Part shown: one piece after another, positions 12,381 to 24,094 of the stretch
Layout of the letters: each line of letters begins with the position of its first letter
How positions within the stretch are numbered: position 1 is the first letter of the stretch
Assembly: GCA_018894105.1 (NCBI GenBank)
Contig: CM032126.1
Span: forward strand, 23,906,391 to 23,970,390
Direction of reading: 5' to 3'
Source: Jacaranda mimosifolia
Taxonomy: Eukaryota; Streptophyta; Magnoliopsida; Lamiales; Bignoniaceae
Length of the DNA stretch: 64,000 bases
Made by a program: the position numbers and the translations under genes
The notes under the pieces: generated by a model
The model's database searches: none
Told to the model about the DNA's origin: nothing
Seen by the model: the letters and a program-made list of their open reading frames with translations, nothing else

Positions 12381-12788
12381 CATGCTGCCAAAGAGTTAAA
12401 CCCAATGAGTATGGTTGAAAACTGATCTGCAAAATTGCTGTGGAAAATTCCCCTACCCAACTGGTGATATCTTTCCTCCTCTTAATTCCTGCACGCCAAC
12501 TGTTCGAAGAAAATACTCATAGATTTTTTTTATTCCAACATAACTCAAAAGAGAATTGCTTGGACTCCCCCGGCATTCATCAACAGAAAATTCTTATCAA
12601 CACATAGCAAACACAAATTTTGAAGACTTCAAGTAAGTCATCAAATTAAGAGATTTTTTTTTTTTTTAACCTTGTGTTTTCTTATTCATTCCCCCTTTCT
12701 CTTAAATACTTTCTCAAGTTTTGTTTTCTCTTCCTTTTCTCTTGTTGCAAGTTAGGAAACATAACCCATTCCTGATCAACTCGTGAGG

Positions 12789-15700
12789 ATGTATATTAAG
12801 GATCACACAAAGCCATCTCCATGTATTATCATTGGGAGCGACAAAGACAACCTCAAAGTTAAAAGTACCAGATTAGTCATCCATAAATTGGCCAATGATG
12901 TTCTTCGTTCCATACCTCGATCTCCCAATAATTCCATGCATATTCAAGAGTGGTCCGAGGAAGCAACCAAGGAAGTGATTGATCCACGCTCTGGCATTAC
13001 ATCTCGCTCTAGGATACTTTTCTTGAAATCCTCTCTTCATGATGCCAAAGCCATTAGTTTGGAGTTTTTATTTGCAGGTTATCATTCCAACATTAATGGA
13101 CGCTCAGTGAGAATTCCTGCATCAAGGTTTGGCGAAGTATCTTTTCATGCAGGTTATTGGGAATGGACAGAGGATGTGCTAGGCCATCATGCAGATGTGC
13201 TTTGTCAAGCTAGGATCTATGCAGCAGTCCATGCCTCACTCTTCACATATGTTTGTCATAAGAACATCCTCCAAGCCTTCCTTGAGCTATCGTGTCCTTC
13301 GACAAACACTTTGCACACTGCTACCGGTGAATTTTCAATTTCTTTATGGGATCTTCGTGTACTTGGTGGATTGCCTATTCGTGGAGGTTTCTATGATGAA
13401 GCTATTCCTACTGCAAAGTGGCTACTTTGTGATGACAGACACGGTCCTTCTCAACCACGAAGTTGCAAATATCTATTTCTGGCTTACCATATGCTTCCAA
13501 AAGACTCTGATGGTGTTCCTATTTTTGATTGGATTGACTTTTGGTTTAAAGGACCAACGAGATATGCGAAGCCCCCTTTGAGGTCTTCCTAGAAGAGGTC
13601 TACTGAGCCAAAGATCTCTCACAATCCATGTGGAAGAATCAATGCATTACTTTTGCCTCGCACCAAGGAATATGATGAGCCATTTATGATGCTGGAGGTT
13701 GAAGAAGATATTAGAGGGGAGACCTACTTGGCTACTTTTCTTTCATGCTGGTTATGCAGTTTTGTTTTACCACATCGCAAAGCAAATCTGATTCGTGCTA
13801 CTGTCTTTAAGGTTGCTAGTAGAATGGCAAATGGTGATTGTTTTTCTCTTGCAGTTCCTGTATTGGCGGGCATTTATCATAGTTTAAGGAATATATCAAC
13901 TTCGCCAAATCTTCAGGAATCTTCTTCTATCTTTCCCATTCATTATGTTTACAGTTGGATAGGGCACTACCTTGGCACTCATTTTTTATCCAAGATTGAT
14001 GTAGGAGAAGTTGAGATGGTCAAGTATGCAGGGAAAAACATGGCCAAATATTTTGATCTTTCAGAGGCACGATATTTGTTCCTCAGTATCAATCCTTCAG
14101 CTATTCAAAATCTACGCTCATATCCACGCAAACAGTTCACAGTAATAGATGGCCCATGCATATCAAATACTTATAAAGAACTTTTTGTGGCTTTACATTC
14201 CAGCTATTAGACATTTCGATGTGGAAAAGAGCATATCATTGAAGCTTATAGCCCTCATCGATTCAGTCGGCAATGTGAATTTTGTCAACATGTCCCGGGA
14301 AACTTAAAGGAAGAGATTATTACTTGTGATTTGCACGAGCTTGTTCAACTTTGGCAGTCATGTACTTTACTGAATACATCTCACAAACTTATCATTCCTA
14401 ACAATACTTCTTCCTTTCCATTGGCCACAAAGGAATATGTAGATTGGTGTGACAAACATTGGAAGACTTTACAAATAAAAGGTACTAAAATTGTTCTCAA
14501 AGTTAATCAAAAAGATGTGGAATCAACTTCTGGCCAACTCAATCAACTTGGGGAGAGAATTGAACATTATTCATCTGAGCCTAGGCATCCTGGAAAGAAG
14601 CTTTCTCATTCTAAACAGGCCTTAATGGAAGATCCCAAAAATAACTCAGCAGCTTCACCTCTTCAAAATCCTGTTGTTTTAGGGCAAATTAAAGGAGGGA
14701 ATTTGGCGTCTAAGGAGTATAATATTGCTGACCATACCAAATTGCCATCTAAAAGATGTAGTCTACTCAATGTTTCATCCCCCGCTGATGTTCCATTGGA
14801 AGGAAATGAAATAATCTCCGCACTTTCTTGCTCAAATGATGACTCCAGCAACCAATGTATTCTCAAGAAGAAACCAAAGGTTTTGGATTTAGATAACATT
14901 AGTATTAATTCAAATTTCTTTGCAGATGTCCCAAGTTCTTCTTTACCTTTGGATGAATTAGCAAAATATGTAAAGTTATTATATTTATTATTATTATTAT
15001 TATTTTTTACATATTCGCCAATCCTTTACAGTAATCTTCCCTTTTTTTTTTTTTTTAAGCTTGCAAATCTTGAGATACCAGTCCCAATTACATCAGAAGG
15101 TAGTGTTGGTTCGATAAATGGGATTCATCCTTGTAACTTGCTTGAAACAATCACTTATCCACCTCTTGATGATGGCATACAAGCTACTCATGACACTGCA
15201 AATTCCAACAAGCGACCAAAGGTGATATTACTTGAAATTGCAAATGACAATGCTTTTGCTGATAAAGACAAGCCTAAAAAGACATTTGAAGCTCCATCTT
15301 ATACACTTCCAGTTGCTGAAGTTTCTGAGTTTTGTCCTCAAGTTATAAAGACTGAAGCTGAGCAGATGTTACTCAAATTCTATTGGAACGCATATGTCAA
15401 AAAATCATGAAAACTCCATTTGAGCAACTTTCAGGGATAAAACCAACGATTGATAATTTGATTGCAGAGATGAGATTATACATAAAAAACACATCATCTT
15501 TGGAGAACCACTTGTGATCTTTCTGTGAGGGTACTTCCAACTACACAAAGGTTAAGTCAAATTCAATTCAAAAAGAAACACAAGAAACCCATGAGAAAAC
15601 ACTGTTTTTTGCACAACAGGATCTATTTGAGGCCGAGGCAATAGAAAGTGAAAGAGTTGAAGAGATGAATGGCCTTAAGGATGAACTTATTCAAATCTCC

Positions 15701-15952
15701 AAGCATCAAGAGGAATTGAAAACACGACTTGCCGAGTTAAGCAATAAGGAAAAACTTGCAAACTTATCACTCCACAAGGCTGAAGAAAACTTGTCCACTA
15801 TTCAGAGAGAAGTAGCCACCAAAAGAGATAAAGTTTCAAAGCTTGAAGATACTTCATTTTTGACTGATCAAGAGGTTGAGGCTTTAAAGAGGATGGAGGC
15901 ACTACTTGAAGAATCTCGCAAGGAATTAATAGCTTTTGATATACTCGCATGA
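12789..15952 (+). pseudogene. Plant mobile domain (PMD) protein gene, broken, antisense to gag-pol
   Basis: PMD proteins (MAIN/MAIL relatives) are nuclear proteins implicated in silencing and genome stability, and the domain is also found in transposable elements. ATG 12789 opens a frame with the typical N-terminal PMD words: GYWEWTEDVLG (13157-13190), then a CPSTNTLHTATGEFSISLWD stretch, VLGGLPIRG and FYDEAIP. The same frame continues past TAG 13590-13592 and TAG 14208-14210 to a VDWCDKHW segment (14445) and a low-complexity, Ser-rich middle. A probable 90 bp intron (14970-15059) and 69 bp intron (15551-15619) are both in phase. A frameshift near 15380-15410 and a TGA near 15514 follow. The last exon (to TGA 15950-15952) is a coiled coil rich in Glu, Lys and Leu. 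Two stops plus a frameshift mean this copy is dead. The family call is firm; which PMD clade is unknown. Confidence 0.85.
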
Positions 15953-16794
15953 GTACTTAGCTAGTTTTTATTTATTTATTTATTTTTTTGCACAATTGAT
16001 GTAAAAGAACACTTGATCACTACATATGCAATAAAAAGTTGTTCTTTTTTTTTTTATGAATTCTCCTTGTGCATTTTTTTTATTTAGTATTTCTTCAAAT
16101 TGATGCCAACTTCAAAGAAAAATTGCATTATATGCCCCAACAACAGAGTGGGATAAACTTACTTAAGCTTCTGAGTAAAACTGGCCATCTAATGAATTGA
16201 ACTTGAAAACGATCAAAGCTTCTTCCAATGATATATTTGAAATTGATAAACCATCCAGAATCACTCCAATGGTTTGATTGAACTTGAGAAGTAAGTCATC
16301 CAAATTTGCTCCAATGATATGATTGACCTTGGGAAGTCCTCAAAACTTATTCCAGTGATGTGACCAAACTTGGCGAGCCATCCAAACTTATCCAAATAAT
16401 GTGATTGAACTCGGGAAATAATCCATCCACATTTGATCCAATGATATGATTAGCTTGTGGAACCATCTAAACAAACAACCTCCTTTTTTTCTTTTTTTTT
16501 TTTTTTATATGACTGAACTCAGGAAATAACTCCCAAGCTGCCTACGTAGCCCCAACAAGGGGATCAAGTCATTACGTAGTTCAAAGTAAAGATTTCCTTT
16601 TTTTGGGGGGTGCCATTCACAATTTATACTCATGCGGGCCAGGAGTATCCATTACTTAACCACATTGGACTAGGTGGGGTATTTAATATTTTAGCCACAT
16701 AAAATACCTTTAGTGGGGAAAGTTAGCAGTTTAACCACATGCACTACCTTTGGTGGTTACCATACACAGTTTATACTTATGCGGGCCAGGAGTA
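15953..16794. other. Non-coding spacer with degenerate repeats between PMD and pol ends
   Basis: It lies between the 3' ends of two convergent genes. From about 16180 to 16460 a loose ~60 bp unit recurs (CCATCCAAA, CCAATGATATGATTGA, TGAACTTGGGAA-like words). Two copies of TTATACT(C/T)ATGCGGGCCAGGAGTA lie at about 16624 and 16771. T-rich runs occur at 15966-15988, 16045-16056 and 16482-16506. No coding frame seen. Confidence 0.6.
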
Positions 16795-16890
16795 ACATAC
16801 AGTTTAAGCTCATGCGTCAAAGAGCAACATGTAGTTTAAGCTCGTGCGTCAAAGAGCAACATGCAGTTTAAGCTCATGCGTCAAGGAGCA
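16795..16890. repeat. Three-copy 32 bp minisatellite next to the pol stop
   Basis: Three units of 32 bp start at 16795, 16827 and 16859, each with the core AGTTTAAGCTC(A/G)TGCGTCAA. They end eight bases before the stop codon of the minus-strand pol. Confidence 0.9.
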
Positions 16891-16897
16891 AACTTCT

Positions 16898-18067
16898 TCA
16901 TGGGTAATATCGCTTCAAAAACTTGCCATTGATGGGGCCAATGCGCAATCCATCTTTGTCAACCAACTTGTAAGCACCATTGGTGTATACTTCTTTTATC
17001 ACTTACGGACCATCCCATTTTGACATAAATTTACTTCCCATTCGCTGGGTAATGGTAATGGTAATGGGCCTTCTTACCGCCAACACCAAATCTCCAACTT
17101 GAAAAGATTGGGGGCGAACTTTCTTATTAAATGCCCTTGTCATTCGTGCTTGATAATATTCAAGTTGTTGTTGCGCTTCCAGTCTTTTCTTATCTAACGC
17201 TTCTAATTCCTCAAGCCGAAGGAGGACGTTGTCTTCAGCAGTAAGTCCTTCTTGAATTGCTACACGAAATGAAGGTATTTGACTTTCAAGAGGGAGAACA
17301 GCTTCGACTCCATAAACCAGTGAATACGGAGTAGCCTGGGTAGCAGTCCGATGAGTTGTTCTATATGCCCAAAGAGCTTCCCCAACTTTTTCATGTCAAT
17401 CGTTTTTAGATTTTAACACTACTTTCTTTAGCAGATTGCATAGGGTTTTATTAAATACCTCCGCTAGACCATTTGCAGCTGCATTGTACATAGAAGAATT
17501 GTATTGCCTGAATCCAAATTGTGCACATAATCTATCCATCAACTTATTGTAGAAAGGCTTCCCGTTATCAGTAATGATATAACGAGGCACTCCATACCTA
17601 AAAATCAAATGACAACGAATGAACTCAGCAACAATTTCTTTCTTCACTTCCTTTAGGGGAATCGCCTCTGCCCACTTGGAGAAATAGTCTGTAGCTGCCA
17701 ATATGTAAGCATGACCAGCTGACGACTTAGGAGCAATAGGACCTATGACATCAAGACCCCATGCATCAAATGGCCATGAAGCAACTGTGGGATGTAAGGG
17801 TTCAGGAGGCTGATGTATAAAGTTAGCATGCATCTGACAAGCTTCGCATCTCTTCGCATAACTCATACAATCTTTAACCATAGTAGGCTAGTAGTATCCC
17901 ATCCTTTTGATTTGAAAATGAAGCTTAGGACCCGACTGGTGAGCTCCACAAACTCCAGAATGTGCCTCAGCCATAACTTCAGTTGCTTCTTCACCATTTA
18001 AACAACGCTGATAAGTACCTTCATAAGATCGACGATACAAAATATCTTTGTATAAAATGAACCGAGA
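16898..18067 (-). pseudogene. Integrase of the Tat element
   Basis: C-terminal part of the gag-pol polyprotein, ending at TGA 16898-16900. The N-terminal zinc-binding region is readable before 17881 (HSGVCGAHQSG, then CEACQMHAN). The catalytic triad is visible: Asp in GLDVIGP (~17743), Asp in IITDNGKPF (~17568) and Glu in NGLAEVFNKT (~17460). The C-terminal domain follows (VGDLVLAVRRP, then KFMSKWDGP and NGKFLKRYYP). In-frame stops interrupt it: one between the zinc region and the core, TGA at 17396-17398 where Trp is expected, and TAA in place of Trp after KWDGP. The frame itself is intact throughout. Confidence 0.88.
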
Positions 18068-18646
18068 TTACCTCCGACGCACCTCCGTCCTTCGACGAGG
18101 GTCTTGTGGCAGCTTCCCATCCTTTAGATAGTCAATTAGTGATGTTCTCCAATCTTCATCTTCACTAACTGAGACTGATATGGCATTTGCATCTCGATCA
18201 AGCTTTATGGGTAACGGCACAATCCATCTATTGCACACCGGGACATTTGTCGTTTCTTCTTCAGAAAGGGCCAAAGTAGTAGCCAAGTTAGCCAATGCAT
18301 CTGCCATCCTATTTTCTTTCCTCGGGATGTGGCTTAGGACAACATTTTCAAACTTCTTCAACAGACAAGACGCTAGCTGAAAGTAAGGAATCAAATCTTC
18401 CTTTTTAACTTCATAAACATTTAACAGTTGATTAATAACCAATTTTGAATCGCCATAGACTTCAATTTCTACAATTTCCAGTTCAAGAGCCATTTGAAGC
18501 CCAATAATCAAAGCCTGATATTCTGCAACGTTATTAGAGCACAATTCATTTAACACTACAGAGTATGTCAAAACTTGTCCTTCTGGTGAAACAAATACAA
18601 TCCCTGCCCCCGCTCCATCAGATCGAGCTGCTCCATCAAATAACAT
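18068..18646 (-). pseudogene. Archaeal-type second RNase H of the Tat element
   Basis: The open stretch begins MLFDGAARSDGAGAGIVFVS, which has the first RNase H Asp. It continues NNVAEYQALIIGLQMALEL (Glu), VEVYGDSKLVINQL-like (Asp: EVYGDSKLVINQLLN) and HIPRKENRMADALANLA (His and Asp). This is the second, plant-RNase-H-like domain that marks Tat/Ogre elements, placed between the retroviral RNase H and integrase. Preceded by a TAG in place of Trp (IPTD then stop) and ended by TAA at 18068-18070. All four catalytic positions look intact. Confidence 0.88.
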
Positions 18647-18709
18647 TGTCCATGCTGGCAGGATATCAACAAAGAGAGCCTCTTCATCAGGTAATTCATC
18701 GGATACTTC

Positions 18710-20551
18710 CTAATCTGTAGGAATGGGATGATCTGCTAAGAAATTAGCAAGAGCTTGTCCCTTAACAGCCTTTTGAGGTACATATGTGATTCCATATTGA
18801 TTGAATACAACATACCACTTGGCCAACCTTCCTGAGAGTACTGGTCTTGACATCACAAATTTAACAGGATCAGCACGTGAGATGAGTCGGATAGAATATG
18901 CCTCAAAATAATGCTTCAACTTTCTAATTGCATAAAATAAGGCAAGACAAATCTTCTCAACAGGAGAGTATTTCAACTCATTCTCAGTCCAATCTCTACT
19001 TAGATAATATAAAGCTTTCTCTTTTCCTTCTTCATTTTCCTGAGCCATGAGAGCACCACCGATTGACCGTTCTTGTGCTGCAATGTACAGTATCAATGGT
19101 TTTCCATGTATAGGAGCTCCCAGAACTGGTGGATTCATAAGGTACTTCTTTATGCTCTCAAAAGCATTCTCACATCCTTTATCCCATACGAAAGGAGCAT
19201 CTTTCTTCATCAAGTGATTAAATGGTTGGCATCTTCCTGCAAGATTTGATATGAACCTTCTTATGAATGCAAGATTACCTTGTAAACTACGCAATTCTTT
19301 AAGATTCCTTGGAGGCGGTATCTTCTGGATAGCATCGATTTTAGTAGGATCAACTTCAATTCCACGATGTCGAACTATGAAGCTAAGGAACTTGCCAGAC
19401 ATGACACCAAAGGCACATTTGAGCGGATTCATCTTCAAGTTATATTTTCTCAACCAGTCAAATACCACGCGGAGATCTTCCAAGTGATTATCTCTTTTCT
19501 TAGTCTTGACCACGAGATCATCAACGTAGCACTCTACCCTTGTATGTAGCATATCGTCAAAAATGTTTTGCATAGCTCGCTGATAAGTTGTGCCTGCATT
19601 TTTCAACCCAAAAGGCATCACCTTATAACAGTAAATACCCTTAAGTGTGCGAAAAGTCGTACACTCCTCATCTTGCGGCGACATTCTGATTTGATTGCAC
19701 CCGGATGATCTATCTATGAAAGATAAAGCTTCATGTCCAGTGGTTGCATCGACCATAAGCTCAATAATAGGTAGTGGAAAATCATCCTTTGGACATGCTT
19801 TATTTAAATCTCAAAAATCAACGCAAATACGTATCTGGCCATTCTTTTTCTTAACTGGAACGATGCTAGAGATCCAAGTTAGATATTTCACTTCTCTGAT
19901 AAATCATGCATCAATAAGCTTGTTGACTTCAGCATCAATTAGAGGGACGAGCTCCGGGCAAAGCACTCGCTGCGACTGCTTTACTGGACGAGCCCCATGT
20001 TTTATGCCAAGGTGATGAATTGCAACTTTTGGATCTAATCCTGGCATTTCTTTGTAGGTCCAAGCAAAGACATCCCTATATTCGCTCAAGATTCCGAAAT
20101 ATTGTTCTTCTTCTTTAGGATTTAAAAGTTTGCTAACAAATATGGGACGGGGCTCTTCTATTGTGCCAAGATTCAACTCCTTAAGTTCATCGACAGTCGC
20201 CTGTCCACCATCTTCAAGTTGTGAAGGAGCTTTTAGGACTTCATCTTCAAGAATTTTTGAATCAGGCTCTTCATCAATAGCGATGTGGTTATATGTATGT
20301 AACTCATCATTTTCTTTGTTGTATAGGTGTTCGAGCTCAACAACTCTTATCCTCTGGAATGTAATTCTCCATTTTAATGTTCCATCTGCTTTTGAAACTG
20401 GGGTAGGCACCATTATCCATGATGGGTAGTTTGTAACTTGTATGAAACCGTTTGCCACCAATCTATTGAATTCTTCAAGACACGGATCATGCGGTGCGAG
20501 ATTTAGCTCCTCTTTAACACTTATGTAATTAGAGCTGATGGTGATTTCCAC
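18710..20551 (-). pseudogene. Reverse transcriptase and first RNase H of the Tat element
   Basis: RNA-dependent DNA polymerase that copies the element's RNA. The N-terminal part (20551-19904) has FAWTYKEMPGLDPKVAIHHL and ARPVKQSQR, typical of Tat elements. The palm includes VPVKKKNGQIRICVDF, MPFGLKNAG and the catalytic YVDD at 19517-19528. RNase H follows (ERSIGGALMAQENEEGKEKA, then LKYSPVEKICLA) and ends GQALANFLADHPIP. Two stops interrupt it: TGA at 19904 (Gly in relatives) and TGA after ICVDF, where Arg is expected. The first ~120 codons (20551 to ~20180) are less conserved linker. Confidence 0.9.
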
Positions 20552-21661
20552 TTCATCTTCATCTGCACCATTACTGTTCTATGATGTGCTGCTTTATTTT
20601 CACAGGTTTGCCCATATTAATGACTAGGATTGTAGATTTGGCTCCATTCGATTAGGATAAATGAAGAGTTTGACTCTTATTTTTTGACTCCAACGTATCA
20701 GTCTTGTCGTCAACACTCCTTTTTGCAGTACTATTTCCAAGTCGATTGAACACAGAACCTCTTAGATGTGGACCTATATAAAGCCTGTTTTGATCTTTAA
20801 CACCAAGTCTTTTAAAGAGAGAAGGGCGAGTAATTGGAGCACTGAGACGGTCAAATACAGAAACTCGATGATTATTTTGTTTTTGCTCTTTTTACTTCAC
20901 ACGATCTTTTGTAGAAATATGTTGGACACCAACACACTTATCCTTCTTTGTGATGCATATCCTGACTAGTTTGGTAACTTTAAATCCTAGGCCAACCCTT
21001 GACTGTTCAACATAAAATCCCTGTCTCCTTAGTTTATGTTGTGCTTCATTGAGCCCATGAACTTTTTCTCCGGTTAACTCAGGTTTGAGCTTACTTAAAT
21101 TGGGTGGATTAGCAAAGTCATAGCCAGATTTTTCGAGTAACTTGTATGCCTTAGGATCAAATATACCTTCAAATTATTTCTGAGAAATTTCTGCGACAGA
21201 TGTTCCATTATAAATTGATGACCTTCAACAATAGGCATGGTGAAATCCTCCCTCAAAGTTTGACAGTCGCTTGATTACACCATCTTTAATTGGCTTCGGG
21301 CAGGATCATTCGTCTTAATACATGCTCCAAGTGGAATTCGCCTTTTCTCTTGAGGTGACTGCAGTATATATCGAAATAATGGTAAATTGGGCTCATCACC
21401 GCGCTCGTATTTTCTGTTTGTCAAAACCTCAGTAATTGTTAGTTTATTAAAATTTTCAGAACAATCTTGTCTCCCTTCAATGGAGTGGTTGCTTGGAGCC
21501 TTTGTAGGCTGCACTTCACTTACTGAGTCAGGATCCAGATAAAGTTTAGCGTCAGCGAAGTATGATTCACCTTCAGTAAATGGCTTCACATCTACGTCAA
21601 CTTTCATAACCTTCCCATTCTTCGAATACTTGAAGCATTGATGAAGAGTGGAAGGTATCAC
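20552..21661 (-). pseudogene. Protease-RT linker region of the Tat polyprotein, frameshifted
   Basis: The part 21275-21661 is open and in the gag-pol frame. From 21275 down to about 20560 the protein can be followed only by changing frame several times: short words such as MPIVEGHQFI, DPKAYKLLEKSGYDFANPP and GLNEAQHKLRRQGFYVEQ sit in different frames. These words are typical of the long linker of this element group. This is the one section with indels rather than plain stop codons, and the shifts cancel so that reverse transcriptase resumes in the original frame. Confidence 0.7.
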
Positions 21662-22080
21662 CCCATTCTCATGAAGCCATGGTCATCCCAAAAGCAAATG
21701 GTAGGAAGTCTTTGCATCAATAACATGAAATAAAGTACTTGCTTCCAACTCCTCGATTGTGAGATCTAGACGAATCATCCCAATAGCTCATTGGCCTCCT
21801 TGGTTGAAACCTTGAATAGTTAGGCGGCTGCGTGAGAGATCTTCAACAGAAATTCCCAAATTCTTCATAGTGGATTTTGGCATGATATTGACAGTGGATC
21901 CTCCATCAATGAGTATGCGGTTGATTTTTTGCTCTTGCATGAACCTTGAAACGAAAAGTGGCCTATTGTGAGGTTTTGATCCTAGCAATAAGTCCTCGTC
22001 CGTAAAAGCAAGTGCTGCACAATAGGGAGTGAAGTGTTGCTCTTCAGTTTCGCAAGATGTAGCATGCACTGCTTCAATTT
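21662..22080 (-). pseudogene. Aspartic protease of the Tat element
   Basis: Retropepsin that cuts the polyprotein. Active-site motif [13 protein letters not shown]; the catalytic Asp codon is 21905-21907. TGA at 21788-21790 ends the first open stretch right after GFNQGG(Q). Another TGA follows about 30 codons on, just before PWLHENG. In both places Arg is expected, so each fits a CGA to TGA change. The flap-region word DAKTSYHLLLG is readable between the two stops. Confidence 0.82.
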
Positions 22081-24010
22081 TTTGATCAAGGAATCCTGTA
22101 GGAAAATAATCCTTCAAAGTCACTTGGCTTCTTTTGTAACCTGCCAATGAGTTTTCTAACTTACCACCTGTGGCCTTCAAACTCTTTGTCGTCCTTGGTT
22201 GAGGGCACCTGCCCACATGCGAGACCTTAAATGCCAGTGGACGAGATTGATTTGCATATCGTCTTTTCCTTCGTCGGTGCATCACAAGAGTCCACTCATT
22301 GCTATCTTTAGTTTTAGTAGTAGAACTCGTTTCCAACTTAGCCACTCCATCAATGAATTGAGTCTTCACTAATATTGGATCTAAGCTTCCAAACTGGAGC
22401 ATTGTTGATGCCCCCCTGAGTGAAGATGAAAAGACATAGTCTTTACTTGCAACACATGTAGTATCTATTACAGTTATAGCGCTAGTCAGGTTCGATCCAA
22501 CCACATCTTCCGTGTTAAGGATTATCTTTCCATCTCTTGCCAATGCCATGACTTTATCCTTGAAGACAAAGCACTTCTCTATTGAATGGCCGACAACTTG
22601 ATGATATTTGCAATATTTTGGATCGTTGACCTTTCCAACTTCTTCAGGACGTTTTAATTCTGGCAATTCAATCAACTTCATTGTCAATAATTCATCAAAA
22701 ATATGAGAAACATTAGAATCTGGAAATGGATATTCCTTCTCCTGCATCTCTTTTAATGTTTTCTTTCCTGTTGAAATATGTTGATCTTCAGTTTTCTCAG
22801 CAACCTTTTTATCACTTGTGGGAATTTTTATGGAGGCTGTCTTGATTGCCATGGATTCCTTAGTAGTTGCTTTGGCGTACTTTTCGCTTTTCTTTAAATC
22901 CTTCCTTTCTTTCTTCTGGTCTTCAACAGGAATTCCGACCCCGCGACTGGCAATGCTAAGCTCCATATCATGGCCACGAGTGGCTAATTCCTCAAAAGTA
23001 CGAGGCTTGATCCCCTGAAGAATATAAAGAAGTCCCCAGTGCATACCTTGAATACACATCTCTATTACAGATGTCTCTGAGAGTCTATCTTTGCAATTCA
23101 AACTTAATGCACGCCAACGGTTGATGTAGTCCACCACTGGTTCATCTTTCCACTGTTTTGCATTGGTAAGTTCAATCATGCTCACAGTTCGACGTGTACT
23201 ATAGAAACGATTCAGAAACTCCCTTTCCATTTGATCCCAGTTATCAATGGATTCAGGTTCTAGGTCAATGTACCAGTCAAAGGCGTTTCCTTTCAATGAA
23301 CGCACAAACTGTTTCACAAGAAGATCACCATAAGTCCCTGCATTATTGCATGTCTCAATGAAATGGGCCACATGCTGTTTTGGATTTCCCTTCCCGTCAA
23401 ACTGCTGGAATTTTGGTGGTTGATAACCTATCGGCATTCTCAGCGAATCAATCCTCTTTGTATAGGGCTTCGAATACACAACAGAACTTTGAGAAGGCAT
23501 ACCATACTGAGCTCTAATGGTATTTGTGATCATGTCCTGCAATTGTTGAATAGACAATGTAGCAATAGAAGTTGCAGAATGGTCGACCTTTCGATCTATT
23601 TCTCGTTTGTAAGGCATCTCCTCAACATGTTTTTGCATTATTATATGACCAAGAGAAGACTGATGGTTGTAGGCAAATCCTCTAAGATCTTCCTCTTCCT
23701 GTTTGCTCATGAGTTGTGCAATTTGTAGATCAATTTCTTCTACAATCTTTTGTAGGTCAGCTATAGCTTGAGCCATCCGAGCAAGTTGTTCATCCACCGT
23801 CGCCACTCCAGCCGTTGTAGTTGGCAGCTTAGCAAAAGATAATACCTTAGGATTCGTTGCCCTTGGACTTTCAGAGTCAGAACCATCAGATGGAATGAAA
23901 TCAGTATTTTTGTCCCCAGTCATGGGTTGATTGACAGATTCAGCAATAGGGTCAGCAGCGTCAGCAGCATCTTTCCTGGCCAAGGCAAGTTGGTTCCCCT
24001 TAAGTGCCAT
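22081..24010 (-). pseudogene. gag of the Tat element (ORF intact through protease start)
   Basis: Capsid/nucleocapsid part of the polyprotein. The frame is open from a TTG at 24040, but the first ATG in frame is 24008-24010 ([14 protein letters not shown]), which I take as the start. After an acidic, Ser/Asp-rich N-terminus and a coiled coil ([21 protein letters not shown]) comes the capsid domain: [28 protein letters not shown] and [18 protein letters not shown] zinc-knuckle variant CX2HX5HX4C ([14 protein letters not shown]) lies at ~22570-22615. The primer site and LTR begin only ~80 bp upstream, so the leader is short. No stop occurs before 21788. Confidence 0.88.
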
Positions 24011-24061
24011 TGACTGGTTGCAAATATCTTCAAGATTCAAACGGGAGAAAGAGATGAGGGG

Positions 24062-24094
24062 TAGATTTGTGTCCCACCGGGCGTGCCATAAATT
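24062..24094 (-). other. Primer-binding region of the Tat element
   Basis: Read on the minus strand, directly after the LTR end comes AATTTATGGCACGCCCGGTG and then GGAC. The TGGCACGCCC core has the TGG expected opposite a tRNA CCA end, starting about five bases from the LTR. It is not the iMet type. I cannot assign the tRNA with confidence; a tRNA-Arg 3' end is a partial match. Confidence 0.6.

Noticed and set aside
12783..12785. GTG as the PMD start codon
   Set aside because: Nuclear plant genes start at ATG; the in-frame ATG at 12789 is two codons on.
13189..13581. 130-codon plus-strand ORF inside the PMD gene
   Set aside because: Alternative frame of the recognised PMD frame; shadow ORF.
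16795..16890. CRISPR-like spaced repeats
   Set aside because: Units are contiguous without unique spacers and the genome is eukaryotic.
23363..23728. 121-codon plus-strand ORF opposite gag
   Set aside because: Antisense shadow of the Tat gag. Unlike the PMD gene it has no domain and no introns.
24038..24040. TTG 24040 as gag start
   Set aside because: Not a plausible start in a plant retroelement; the first in-frame ATG is 24008-24010.
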